Part shown: positions 1-8,474 of the stretch, one piece after another
How positions within the stretch are numbered: position 1 is the first letter of the stretch
Layout: each line of letters opens with the position of its first letter
Assembly: GCA_019359285.1 (NCBI GenBank)
Contig: JAHHHQ010000049.1
Span: forward strand, 1 to 64,000
Origin: Nodosilinea sp. WJT8-NPBG4
GTDB taxonomy: Bacteria > Cyanobacteriota > Cyanobacteriia > Phormidesmidales > Phormidesmidaceae
DNA length: 64,000 nucleotides
Direction of reading: 5' to 3'
Program-made: the position numbers and the translations under genes
Notes under the pieces: generated by a model
The model's database searches: none
What the model saw: the letters and a program-made list of their open reading frames with translations, nothing else
Told to the model about the DNA's origin: nothing

Positions 1-107
1 TAGGCCTCAATAAACTGACGACCGCAGGCTACACAGATGTGGTTTTGTTTACCTTTCCTCTTACCATTCTTACGGATGTGAGTAGCTCCGCATTCTGGAC
101 ACTGCAT
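1..107 (-). CDS. IS1-family transposase, N-terminal part (runs off window)
   Basis: The minus strand from an ATG at 107 reads through a short zinc-ribbon typical of the InsA-like start of cyanobacterial IS1-family transposases: a CPECG knuckle followed by a basic segment (residues RKNGKRKGK) and a second CVACGRQFI knuckle. The frame is open to the window edge, so only about 35 residues are visible and the rest lies to the left. It is outside the Tn7-like element: its start codon is only 15 bp from the 5-bp target duplication. Whether the insertion sequence is intact cannot be judged here. Confidence 0.75.
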   Translation of the reverse strand, partial: MQCPECGATHIRKNGKRKGKQNHICVACGRQFIEA

Positions 108-121
108 CGCAGATTACCCTA

Positions 122-126
122 ACTCA
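122..126. repeat. Target-site duplication (left copy), ACTCA
   Basis: ACTCA directly precedes the left terminus of the Tn7-like element. The same five bases directly follow its right terminus at 16074-16078. A 5-bp duplication is the hallmark of Tn7-family insertion, and the match shows that both ends moved as one unit and that neither flank has since been rearranged at the junction. Confidence 0.9.
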
Positions 127-269
127 TGTGGGTTTACCCATAAACGTACCAAGGATAGAAGCATAAAGGTACCACCCAGGGGTCTCGAGCATCGCAACCA
201 CGTCAAGAGTCTGACGCATCATGGAAGCATAAGTTTACCAAGAGTGCAATCTGGAAGCATAAGCTTACC
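127..269. repeat. Left transposon end with four TnsB-type binding sites
   Basis: Four related sites lie in the same orientation: L1 within the terminal repeat (core CATAAACGTACC, ending at 150), L2 at 158-174 (GAAGCATAAAGGTACCA), L3 at 222-240 (TGGAAGCATAAGTTTACCA) and L4 at 252-269 (TGGAAGCATAAGCTTACC). Their spacing and shared core are as expected for TnsB recognition sites of a Tn7-family left end. TnsB binding is inferred from family knowledge; the repeats themselves are directly visible. Confidence 0.85.
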
Positions 270-270
270 G

Positions 271-830
271 AGAGTTTAAGGGCTACTGCCTCTATATCCC
301 GCACTCAATTCTGGCCTGGACATTGAGCTATCTATTGTCCAAGCCATTTCTATGGCTTTTATAGTGGTTCTCCTTGGAGGAAGGTAGCTAGGGATACCTG
401 TAGCGAAAATACTGTATGGACGTAACGGCCAGGCAAGTTTCGCAGGATATTCCGACAATAGCTAAAGCAAAGTTCGGACTGAACTCTCTCTGCTCTGCAT
501 TTTGCAATTGAGTACGCGGAGTGCAGAATTTAATGCCTTTGTCAAGTTATAGAATAATGTAACTGGCACAATGGCACTCTTTTTTAGAGTTTTTTCGATC
601 TAAAACAGACTTTCCCTACTTTCATACAATAAAAATAAAACCTAGGACCCTCACAGAGAAGTATCTTCAGCCCACTTTACCCAAACTTCGCTCCGAAAAT
701 TCGGCAAATTAAAAGATAGGATTAACCCATTAAGAATGGCTCTTTTTCTTGTTTTTTGGAGGCAAACTTACATTATCGTGTAAGTTTTGTTCCGCTTCAT
801 TTGTGCCACTTTATATAACTCCAAAAAAGA
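271..830. other. Long AT-rich leader between left end and tnsAB
   Basis: These 560 bp hold no convincing gene. A 60-codon minus-strand frame at 276-458 has no family resemblance and no good ribosome site. An imperfect 10-bp inverted repeat (313-322 with 336-345) is present. The stretch 541-830 is AT-rich. No CRISPR-like repeat or clear structured RNA is visible. Confidence 0.5.
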
Positions 831-859
831 TTGACAAGCGAATTTCAATCAGCTAATCT
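831..859 (+). promoter_or_regulatory. Predicted sigma-70 promoter of the tns operon
   Basis: TTGACA at 831-836 and TAATCT at 854-859 are separated by 17 bp, close to the bacterial housekeeping consensus. Transcription would begin near 866, just upstream of the GGAGAG ribosome-binding sequence at 875-880 and the tnsAB ATG at 884, leaving a very short leader. Predicted by sequence only. Confidence 0.55.
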
Positions 860-883
860 CCCTTGATACTGAGCGGAGAGATT

Positions 884-3580
884 ATGTTGACTCAGCTGGA
901 ATTTGATTCTTGGTGCAGTCGTCTCAATCTCTCGGTTGAGGCAAAAGAAGCAATAAACAAAATCAGAGCATCCCAACCAGCTCGAAAGGTTGGAGGTGGT
1001 TACAAAAATGTGTGCGGGCAATTTCCAAGTCGAAAGATGGGTGTTTCCATCCAGTTCGAGTCTCACAAAAATGAATTGCCAGTAATTTATAAATTAGAAA
1101 ATGACGACAGCGTTCTAGAGTATTACGATCAGCCAAATCAGATCGTTTTCCCTTCCGAGACTAAGCAAGGCGCGGCAAGAGGTTATCTCAGAACGCCAGA
1201 TTTTTTTGTGATTTGCAATGATTCTGCAGGTTGGATTGAATGCAAGACCGAGAAAGATTTAGAGAAACTTCAAGCGAAAAACCCAAGGCGGTATTGCTTT
1301 GGGGATGACCAGAAGTGGCATTTCCCACCAGGCGAAGCATACGCGACGAAAATGGGTCTCTACTTTCATGTTTGGTCAGACTCAGAGATCAATTGGGTTC
1401 TTTACAGAAATCTTATTTTTCTTGACGACTATTCTTCCAAGGATGAGATCAATAGAAGAGAAGAAAAAGAGCTTCTAATAGCATTAGTTTCCGAGAATCC
1501 TGGCATGAGCTTGACCGATCTATTCAGGCATAAAAAGAATTTCCTTAAAGATTTAATTTATTCTCTAATCGCTCAAAGAGAAATATATATTGATCTTAAT
1601 ATCGCACCATTAGTAGAACCTGAAAAATGCCTTCTTTTTTCCAACAAGGAAATATCAATAGCTTATAGAATAAGCATTGATTCGATGAACAGCTTACAAG
1701 CAAACCAAATTTCTCAGGTAAAGCTTCAGACAGGAGAAAAATTAATCTATGGGAATAAAGAGCTAACCATTCGTTTTGTTGGTTCTGAGAGTGTAGTTCT
1801 TCAGGATGAAAATCAAAAATTCCTAGAACACAAAATCTCAGAAATAGAGTTATTGATTACTCAAGGAAAGATCAAGGTATTAAATTATCAATTGGAAATA
1901 CCAAGCAAGGATGAAATTCTTGAGTGCTTGATTGAAGCAAGTAAGGATGACTTAGCAATAGCTAATATGCGCTTCAATTGCATTCAAGGAAATATCGAAG
2001 AGGGGTACTCATTAGAGACAATAAGAAAGTGGAAGAGGAACTTTAAACTAGCCGAAAAAGAGTGTGGTGTAGGGCTCATCGGCCTTCTTCCTAAAAACCA
2101 TAAAAAAGGAAATAGAACAAGAAAAATATCTGAAGAAAAAATAGTTTTAATGACTCAATTCATTGATCAAAAGCATGAGACATTTAAACAACAAACAATT
2201 AAATCTGTCTACGGTTCTTTTCTTCATATTTGGGAGGAGAAAAGAATGTCTATTGATGATGCTCCAAGCTATAAGACATTTGCCGAGGAAGTTAAGAAAA
2301 GACCTAAGTATGAACAAGAAATGAAAAGAAGAGGATATAAAGCCGCATATAAACATCAAGAGTTTCAATACGAACTAAATTTTAGTATACCCAGCCATGG
2401 AGATAGACCTCTTGAAATTGGTCACATAGACCACACAGAATTAGATCTAGAACTTAGATGCTCTACCACAGGGAAGAAACTAGGTAGATCATGGCTCACA
2501 ATTTTGATTGACGCTAATACAAGAAGAATTCTAGCTCTTTACATAACTTTCGATCCACCATCATACCGCTCCTGCATGATGGTAATTAGAATTTGTATTC
2601 AAAGACACGGACGTTTACCTCAAATAATCGTCACTGATAATGGAGCTGAGTTTCATAGTATTTATTATGAAACTCTCCTTATTTATCTGGGTTCTACAAT
2701 AAAGTACAGGCCACCGTCAAAATCACGATTTGGCGCAGTATGCGAACGTTTATTTGGCACTTGCTCTAGACAACTAATCTATAACTTGTCTGGAAATACT
2801 CAGATCACGAAAGATGTTAGAGTAACTACAAAATTTAATAATCCAAAAGAATTGTCGACATGGAATTTAGGCGATTTGTATACCTACTTAAGCATCTGGT
2901 CGTACGAGATTTACGATCAGAATACTCATAGTTCTCTCGGAATTACTCCTCAAGAAGCATGGCAAAACGGCATAGAAAAATTTGGCTCTAGAGATCACAA
3001 ATTTATTATATATGACCAAAATCTAAAAATTCTCACTATGCCTGGGCCAAGAAAAGGCACTGCAAAAGCCCGAGCAGGTAAAGGTATTCGGATTCAAAAT
3101 ATTTACTATTGGGCTAATGATTTTCGGGATCCTGAACTAGAAGGAGCAGATGTTGACGTTCGGTATGATCCGTTTGATAGAGGCATAGCTTATGCATTTT
3201 TGAAAGGCCGATGGGTTGAATGCAAAAGTGCTTATTACAGTATTTTTAAAGGGAGATCAGAGAAAGAAATAGAAATGGTTTCCGCCGAGTATCGCAAGAG
3301 AAATGAAAGAAGTAATAAGGAATTGAAGCTTAATGCTTTAGTAATAGGCAATTTTTTGAAAGAGATTGAAGCCGAAGAAAATTTTCAAAAGCAGCGCCTC
3401 AAAGACTTAGAGGCTCAGCAAATCTTAGAATACTTAGAGAACCCTAATGGCTTACTTAAAATTGAAAAAAGTGATGAAGCTTCAGAGGAAGAAATATTAG
3501 ATGCGTACAACAAGGATGAAAGAGAAGAAGTTCATAACGATGTCAGCTCTTTAATATTTCAACCCATGGAGCTTATTTAA
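884..3580 (+). CDS. tnsAB: Fused TnsA-TnsB transposase (TnsAB)
   Basis: This protein carries both catalytic activities of a cut-and-paste Tn7-type transposase in one chain of 898 residues. The first ~200 residues resemble TnsA, the restriction-like nuclease that cuts the 5' ends, with candidate active-site residues E79, D106 and the E119-C-K121 motif. The remainder resembles TnsB, the RNase H-fold DDE recombinase that cuts and joins the 3' ends: D516 (HIDHTELD), D585 (VTDNGAEF) and E621 (VCERLF), a D-35-E spacing. The C-terminus is charged and helical, as expected for contacts with TnsC. The ATG at 884 follows GGAGAG; a TTG at 863 in frame is less likely. The gene ends 2 bp before tnsC. Fused TnsAB proteins are known from some cyanobacterial Tn7-like and type I-B/I-D CRISPR-associated elements. 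Confidence 0.93.
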   Translation: MLTQLEFDSWCSRLNLSVEAKEAINKIRASQPARKVGGGYKNVCGQFPSRKMGVSIQFESHKNELPVIYKLENDDSVLEYYDQPNQIVFPSETKQGAARGYLRTPDFFVICNDSAGWIECKTEKDLEKLQAKNPRRYCFGDDQKWHFPPGEAYATKMGLYFHVWSDSEINWVLYRNLIFLDDYSSKDEINRREEKELLIALVSENPGMSLTDLFRHKKNFLKDLIYSLIAQREIYIDLNIAPLVEPEKCLLFSNKEISIAYRISIDSMNSLQANQISQVKLQTGEKLIYGNKELTIRFVGSESVVLQDENQKFLEHKISEIELLITQGKIKVLNYQLEIPSKDEILECLIEASKDDLAIANMRFNCIQGNIEEGYSLETIRKWKRNFKLAEKECGVGLIGLLPKNHKKGNRTRKISEEKIVLMTQFIDQKHETFKQQTIKSVYGSFLHIWEEKRMSIDDAPSYKTFAEEVKKRPKYEQEMKRRGYKAAYKHQEFQYELNFSIPSHGDRPLEIGHIDHTELDLELRCSTTGKKLGRSWLTILIDANTRRILALYITFDPPSYRSCMMVIRICIQRHGRLPQIIVTDNGAEFHSIYYETLLIYLGSTIKYRPPSKSRFGAVCERLFGTCSRQLIYNLSGNTQITKDVRVTTKFNNPKELSTWNLGDLYTYLSIWSYEIYDQNTHSSLGITPQEAWQNGIEKFGSRDHKFIIYDQNLKILTMPGPRKGTAKARAGKGIRIQNIYYWANDFRDPELEGADVDVRYDPFDRGIAYAFLKGRWVECKSAYYSIFKGRSEKEIEMVSAEYRKRNERSNKELKLNALVIGNFLKEIEAEENFQKQRLKDLEAQQILEYLENPNGLLKIEKSDEASEEEILDAYNKDEREEVHNDVSSLIFQPMELI

Positions 3581-3582
3581 GT

Positions 3583-4725
3583 ATGAGCCGACTATTTCCT
3601 CAAGACTTGTTGAAAGCCGATAAGGTTGAAAGAAGTCAGTATTTTCAAAGCGTCATAGTGAACCATGGAAAGTTGTCAGAAGTCATCCAGAAGGTTTACA
3701 AATTAATAATTAATCCAAGCTCTCAATCTTCAATCATCACTGTAATCGGACCTACCGGAGTCGGAAAGTCTACTTTAATACCAAGAATTGAAAAACTACT
3801 GATTGAAAGATCTCTTGAAGATAAGAATTTCCATCCAGGCAGGATACCTGTTGTTTCACTAGAAGCAGCCTCACCGTCTTCAGGGAATTTTGATTGGAAA
3901 GATTATTACTACCGTGCTCTTGTAGCAATGGAAGAGCCACTGATTGACTATAAGATTGACTATTCAACTCAAGAAGTTTACAGAGATACAAATGGGAAAA
4001 TAAAAGTTCGGTCCACTGCATCAACAAACAGACTACGACATGCTCAAGAAAACGCTTTACAGCATCGTCAGCCTTATGCGGTTATTTTAGATGAGGCACA
4101 GCATATTCAGAAGATGTCTAGCGGCAGACGGCTGCAAGATAATATGGACTGTTTAAAGTCCATTGCAAATATCACTAAAATCCCTCATGTTTTAATAGGA
4201 ACCTATGAGCTTTTAATGATGCGTAACCTAAGTGCGCAGCTAAGTAGAAGAAATCAAGAAGTTCATTTCCCACGATATAAGGCAAATTCCGAAAGCGATA
4301 AAGAAAAGTTTCGTACAGTTCTCCAATCTTTAGCTTTTTATTATATGCCTATGGCTGAAGAAAATAGTTTGGATTCTGAGTGGGAATATTGTTATGAGAG
4401 ATCATTGGGATGCGTTGGCATATTGAAGGACTGGCTTACTAGAGCATTGAATACTGCTTTGGATGAAGGGAGCGAGAAAATCACAAAGCATCACTTAGAA
4501 AATACAGCTTTAACAGTTGCTCAATGTCAGAAAATTATTACTGAAATTATTGAAGGTGAGCAGTTGCTAGAGGAGTCTCCATCAGAAGTTAACAGGCTTA
4601 GAGCACTTTTGGAATTAAATAAAGAAACCGCTGAAAAATCTAAAAAGAATCCTGTTTCTAATAAGAGAGGTAAGAGGGTAGGAACTCCCAATCCAGTTCG
4701 TAGAAAAAGCCATCCTGATGCATGA
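3583..4725 (+). CDS. tnsC: TnsC, AAA+ transposition regulator
   Basis: TnsC is the ATPase that links target selectors (TniQ/TnsD) to the TnsAB transposase and provides target immunity. The 380-residue protein has a Walker A motif GPTGVGKST at 56-64 and a Walker B VILDEAQ at 167-173. A sensor-like LIGTYEL follows at 204-210, and SRRN near 221-224 may hold the arginine finger. The C-terminal ~50 residues are charged and end in a Lys/Arg-rich tail. The start codon lies 2 bp after tnsAB and the stop overlaps the next gene by 8 bp, so the operon is probably translationally coupled. The length fits Tn7-type TnsC better than the shorter TnsC of V-K elements. Confidence 0.92.
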   Translation: MSRLFPQDLLKADKVERSQYFQSVIVNHGKLSEVIQKVYKLIINPSSQSSIITVIGPTGVGKSTLIPRIEKLLIERSLEDKNFHPGRIPVVSLEAASPSSGNFDWKDYYYRALVAMEEPLIDYKIDYSTQEVYRDTNGKIKVRSTASTNRLRHAQENALQHRQPYAVILDEAQHIQKMSSGRRLQDNMDCLKSIANITKIPHVLIGTYELLMMRNLSAQLSRRNQEVHFPRYKANSESDKEKFRTVLQSLAFYYMPMAEENSLDSEWEYCYERSLGCVGILKDWLTRALNTALDEGSEKITKHHLENTALTVAQCQKIITEIIEGEQLLEESPSEVNRLRALLELNKETAEKSKKNPVSNKRGKRVGTPNPVRRKSHPDA

Positions 4726-6286
4726 AAACTACTCTACTAATAGCACTAATGTTAATCAATATCAGCAAGTTAGCAGGCTTTACTCAATACAGCCTATTGG
4801 TTGTGGTCTTCCACATGTCGAAAGTTTAATTAGCTACGTTTCAAGACTAGCCACAGCACACTGTGTTCCCACAGGCCTCTTAATGACAAAGGAAATTGCT
4901 CCTTTAATTAACCCTAAATATAGCTTTTCTGGGGAGTCCTGCGGAGGAGTCTTGAACAAAATATTCGCCAATGAAACTAGTGCACTTAATGGATTTGGCA
5001 ATTGGGCATTTGGAACAGTCAATGCGGTTGAGAAGCTTACTTGCAGAACAGATATATCTCAACTTACTTTGCTTAGTTGGAAGAAAGTTATATTTAACCA
5101 GAAACTTTTGAAGCAGCAAAGAGCCTGGTGTTCTTTTTGTTTTAGAGAATCAATTGATAATTCTCAAATCTTATATGAACCTCTTAGCTGGAGTTTGGAA
5201 GTACTCAAATTATGTCCTACTCACAAAACTCCTCTCTATAACATTTGTCCTCATTGTGAAAAAGGAAACAGACCCCTTTCGTGGTACAGCAAGCCGGGAT
5301 TCTGTGCAAAATGCCGAGGGTGGCTAGGTGTCGATGCTTACACATACAAATTACCTAACTTAAAATTTAAAGCAGTTGAAGATGACGAGCAGCTTCACTG
5401 CATAAAGTGTGTGAATGATTTACTTGGCATGTCGCCAGATAGCTTTTCTGACAAAGCTAAGGTTTTCATCGCAAGCCATTTAGATCATTTTGTGGAGGAT
5501 ATATCGAGAGGTGCAAGTTTACATCTAGCCCAAGTCCTAGGGGCTGACGTCACTCAAGTAAGGAAGTGGCGTAAAGGTCAAATCACTCCAACTTTAGCCT
5601 CATTGATAAATATCTGCTACAAGCTTCAAATTGACTTTCCCACCTTGTTGAAACCTGTCTATAGTGAGATCATCGATAAAATTTACGAGTCAAAAAAAAA
5701 GCATAAAGAGTCAAGTGAAAAACCAGTTTTTTATGGGCCAATCAAGAAAGCCACGCAAAAGCAGAAATTGGTCATATCAGTTTTAGAAACAGCACTTCTT
5801 GAGAATCCACCGCCATCAGTCGATGATATTGCAACTAGACTAAAATACCGTAATAGCTCATCTCTTTATGCCCTTGCTCCTGAAATTTTCAAAAGAGTGA
5901 GACAAAGGTACAAAGTTTTTTTAAAGGAGCAGCAAAGCAAATCTATTCGAGAAGTTTTGGAAAGAGTTTTGAGCGAATATCCTCCAAAATCTTTAGAGAA
6001 TGTTGCTAGTGAATTAGGGGTAAGATCACATACATTGAGATCTTATGAAAGAAGTCTGTGCAAACAGGTGTCTAGCAATTATTCTCGGTTTAGAACACAA
6101 AAGAAAGATGAGAGAGTGGAAATTCTTTTCGAAGAGATGAAGCAGATCGCGCAATCTCTCTACAACAAGGGTATCATACCTACCCCAAGCCGCATATCAC
6201 TTCACATGAGCAGTCCTGGGTCGATTTTGCGATTGGAATCGCGGAAAAAGCTAGAGCAGTTTCTTCAAGAGAATGAGTGGTTTTGA
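4718..6286 (+). CDS. TniQ-family target selector 1 (TnsD-like)
   Basis: A 522-residue TnsD-type protein that should bind the attachment site and recruit TnsC. The N-terminal TniQ domain (about 20-210) has two zinc-binding clusters: C138/C141/C166/H169 and C177/C180/C196/C199. An XRE-like helix-turn-helix follows at about 268-312 (AQVLGADVTQVRKWRKG region). After it come two successive ~50-residue helical DNA-binding units, each with the pattern E-(N/Y)-PP-S-(V/L)-(D/E)-(D/N)-(I/V)-A, near 365 and 415. A long C-terminal DNA-binding region distinguishes TnsD from the short TniQ of CRISPR-guided elements. It overlaps tnsC by 8 bp and the GTG frame of the second TniQ. It probably recognises the neighbouring tRNA-Ala gene, but which of the two selectors does so cannot be decided from sequence. 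Confidence 0.88.
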   Translation: MHENYSTNSTNVNQYQQVSRLYSIQPIGCGLPHVESLISYVSRLATAHCVPTGLLMTKEIAPLINPKYSFSGESCGGVLNKIFANETSALNGFGNWAFGTVNAVEKLTCRTDISQLTLLSWKKVIFNQKLLKQQRAWCSFCFRESIDNSQILYEPLSWSLEVLKLCPTHKTPLYNICPHCEKGNRPLSWYSKPGFCAKCRGWLGVDAYTYKLPNLKFKAVEDDEQLHCIKCVNDLLGMSPDSFSDKAKVFIASHLDHFVEDISRGASLHLAQVLGADVTQVRKWRKGQITPTLASLINICYKLQIDFPTLLKPVYSEIIDKIYESKKKHKESSEKPVFYGPIKKATQKQKLVISVLETALLENPPPSVDDIATRLKYRNSSSLYALAPEIFKRVRQRYKVFLKEQQSKSIREVLERVLSEYPPKSLENVASELGVRSHTLRSYERSLCKQVSSNYSRFRTQKKDERVEILFEEMKQIAQSLYNKGIIPTPSRISLHMSSPGSILRLESRKKLEQFLQENEWF

Positions 6287-6294
6287 GGTTTGTC

Positions 6295-7698
6295 ATGATG
6301 TCTTCGTCCATATCAAACTTAAATGTGAGTTTGGGCCTAGACACAATGAAGATAGGTCTAGCATCGAGATCTATGAGTAGGCTTTATCATATTCTTCCTA
6401 AAGGTATTAATACTGCCTACACAGAAAGTCTAACTAGCTTCATATGCCGTTTAGCTATGGCCCATTGTATACCTGCGGGTGCGTTGCTTGAAAATCTGGC
6501 AAAACCTATGCTAGGAAAAGAGCATGGAAGTGCAACGCTGCATAAAATTTATAACTATACTGCCGCTATAAACGGGCCGGGCACAATGGCCCAAGACTTA
6601 ATTTCCTGTTTAGAAAACCTCACCCATCAAGATGCTCTGTCCAGAATTACCTTAGTACCCTGGGCTGAGGTTCTTACTACAAGAAATCTCTTACGATCCT
6701 ACAGAGCTTGGTGCCCCTGCTGTCTGCAAGAACTTAGGAATCAAGGGTTTGAAGTTTATGAAGCGTTGCTCTGGATAGTTGAAGCTGTCAAGGTCTGCAG
6801 TAGACATCATCTCTATCTACAAGAGAACTGCCCTGCCTGCAGTAAATCAAGCATCTTCTTGACTTGGCAGGGCCGACCAGGCTATTGCTCTCACTGCTCG
6901 TCATGGTTGGGCTTAGAGCATAGCCAACTCACTACAGAACAGGGATGTCGAAATGATGAACAGCTAAGCCGACATCTCTGGATCTCGAACTCTGTGGGTG
7001 AAATTTTAGCTGCTGACAGTAGCTTGCTTAAACCTTCTAGGGAAAAGCTAGCCAAAGGGTTATCGAAAGCTGCCAGTCATTTTGCTGACGGTAACATTGC
7101 AGGGTTGGCAAGACAGCTAGGAGTACCCAGAAATACCCTTTGGCTTTGGTGTAACGGTAAAAATCATCCTACTCTTAGTTCCGTATTGGATATTTGCTAC
7201 AAGTTAGGAGTCAGTCCGCTAAATCTTTTCTGCGATGAGGATCTAAACTTTCCACCGCGTACTGTGCTGAAATCGACAACATTCCAAGGGCCTAAAACTT
7301 CTAGGCAGAATCCAAGAAGTTTTCCTAAAGTGACGGTCGAAAAATACCTTCGAATGTTGTTATCTATTGAAAATGGCTCTTTTCCCTCTTTAGAGGAGGT
7401 TGCTCGGCAGTTAAAGCAGGATAGACGGACCATACTGCGACACCTGCCAGAGCTAAGTCATGAGATATCGAAGCGCTATAGAGCCTACCAGCGGGGAGCT
7501 AAAGAGGCAAACATAAAAGCCTCTTGTGAGGATATAAGGCAAATCGTTACCAAATTACAAAAAACAAACCAATATCCGTCGGAAGCTCGAGTGGCATCAC
7601 TCATGGCTCATCCTGGATTTTTACGCTACGAGGTCGTTCGAAGTACCCTTAAGACTGCACAAAAATCGATGCATTTCTCTGATTCTGGTGACCTTTAA
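6295..7698 (+). CDS. TniQ-family target selector 2 (TnsD-like, shorter)
   Basis: A second TniQ protein of 467 residues if the ATG at 6295 (after GAGG) is used; GTG 6277 would add six residues. It shares with selector 1 the SLTSFICRLAMAHCIPAG-type TniQ start, two zinc clusters (C140/C143/C168/H171 and C179/C182/C198/C201) and an XRE-like helix-turn-helix at about 270-315. It has only one of the C-terminal E-x-PS-x-EE-x-A helical units where selector 1 has two, which explains most of the length difference. The pair looks like an old tandem duplication that diverged. In CRISPR-associated elements the second TniQ works with Cascade; here it keeps its own DNA-binding tail and no Cascade is present. 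Confidence 0.86.
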   Translation: MMSSSISNLNVSLGLDTMKIGLASRSMSRLYHILPKGINTAYTESLTSFICRLAMAHCIPAGALLENLAKPMLGKEHGSATLHKIYNYTAAINGPGTMAQDLISCLENLTHQDALSRITLVPWAEVLTTRNLLRSYRAWCPCCLQELRNQGFEVYEALLWIVEAVKVCSRHHLYLQENCPACSKSSIFLTWQGRPGYCSHCSSWLGLEHSQLTTEQGCRNDEQLSRHLWISNSVGEILAADSSLLKPSREKLAKGLSKAASHFADGNIAGLARQLGVPRNTLWLWCNGKNHPTLSSVLDICYKLGVSPLNLFCDEDLNFPPRTVLKSTTFQGPKTSRQNPRSFPKVTVEKYLRMLLSIENGSFPSLEEVARQLKQDRRTILRHLPELSHEISKRYRAYQRGAKEANIKASCEDIRQIVTKLQKTNQYPSEARVASLMAHPGFLRYEVVRSTLKTAQKSMHFSDSGDL

Positions 7699-7770
7699 GA
7701 GATCTGTGGTAGCTCGTGCACCTGCGAAGCCCCTTTTGCGGCCGTGATTCTGCATAAATGGTCGAAGAGA

Positions 7771-8085
7771 TTACCTAGGGGGGTCTTGGGAGCTGGGGTG
7801 ATGGGGATGAAAGTTTGGATCTAATATGCTCACGATATTGGACATATCGAATTTAGTAGGGTCTACTGGCTCTCCAGGTATGAAGCGGTATGGCTGAGGT
7901 TCCCAGTCAAATAGGGTTGGCACATAGCCTACGCCATTACCTTCCCAACTAGCAGTGTCTTCAGCCAACCTTGTACAAAAGCTTTCAATGAGCTCTTTGG
8001 CTTCGTTGGTCTGACCTTGTGAGCAAAATTCTGAAAGCTTATCGAGTAGGCGATTCATGACATCCTCAAGCTCTTCTGCCAGCAT
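7771..8085 (-). CDS. Small acidic hypothetical protein in cargo
   Basis: I do not recognise this 104-residue protein. The first half (about 1-45) is predicted helical and acidic; the second half is rich in Pro, Trp and Tyr and lacks a motif known to me. A good ribosome site (AGAGGTGC) precedes its ATG. It lies 57 bp downstream of the XRE regulator on the same strand, so both are probably one transcript. Such a regulator plus small partner could be an antitoxin/toxin or phage-type regulatory pair, but nothing in the sequence proves this. Confidence 0.6.
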   Translation of the reverse strand: MLAEELEDVMNRLLDKLSEFCSQGQTNEAKELIESFCTRLAEDTASWEGNGVGYVPTLFDWEPQPYRFIPGEPVDPTKFDMSNIVSILDPNFHPHHPSSQDPPR

Positions 8086-8142
8086 GGAGCACCTCTAGTT
8101 ACTTGATACAAGAGTACTCAATTTTCTTGGGGCAGTTCAACG

Positions 8143-8409
8143 TCAACTCTCGCTCGGCTTACTTAAGCCTTGTCCAGAGAGGCTTTCGAAGTCTACGAAG
8201 TACATGAGAGGCTTGTCGTAGATCGAGGCGAATTCAAGGAGTTCGATGACGTCAACGCGTCGCTCGCCGGACTCGCACTTGGAAATGAAGGACTGGGGGA
8301 CGCTGAGGCAAGCCGCAACCTGCTGCTGGGTGAGGTTGGCATCTAGGCGGGCAGCTTTCAGCCGGGCGAGGAACTGTTGGTAACGAAGTGAATAGACTGA
8401 GCTGCTCAT
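8143..8409 (-). CDS. XRE-family transcriptional regulator
   Basis: An 88-residue single-domain DNA-binding protein. Residues 9-70 form a classic Cro/CI helix-turn-helix (LTQQQVAACLSVPQSFISKC, then ESGERRVDVIEL), the form common in restriction-modification controllers and antitoxins. The ATG at 8409 was chosen over a GTG three codons upstream. A perfect inverted repeat sits between its start and the divergent gene at 8475, a natural autoregulatory operator. In this restriction-rich cargo a role as local controller is plausible. Confidence 0.85.
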   Translation of the reverse strand: MSSSVYSLRYQQFLARLKAARLDANLTQQQVAACLSVPQSFISKCESGERRVDVIELLEFASIYDKPLMYFVDFESLSGQGLSKPSES

Positions 8410-8435
8410 GACGAGCAAGCTACAATCAGCAGTTA

Positions 8436-8458
8436 AAATATCCCAAAATCGGATATTT
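8436..8458. promoter_or_regulatory. Inverted repeat, candidate operator of the XRE regulator
   Basis: AAATATCC (8436-8443) and GGATATTT (8451-8458) form a perfect 8-bp inverted repeat with a 7-bp centre. It lies between the divergent starts at 8409 and 8475, where an XRE dimer could repress both genes. Binding is inferred. Confidence 0.55.
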
Positions 8459-8474
8459 GCAGAGGTCTAGCCCG

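Noticed and set aside
276..458. 60-codon minus-strand ORF in the left leader
   Set aside because: No family resemblance, no ribosome site, and an imperfect inverted repeat overlaps it.
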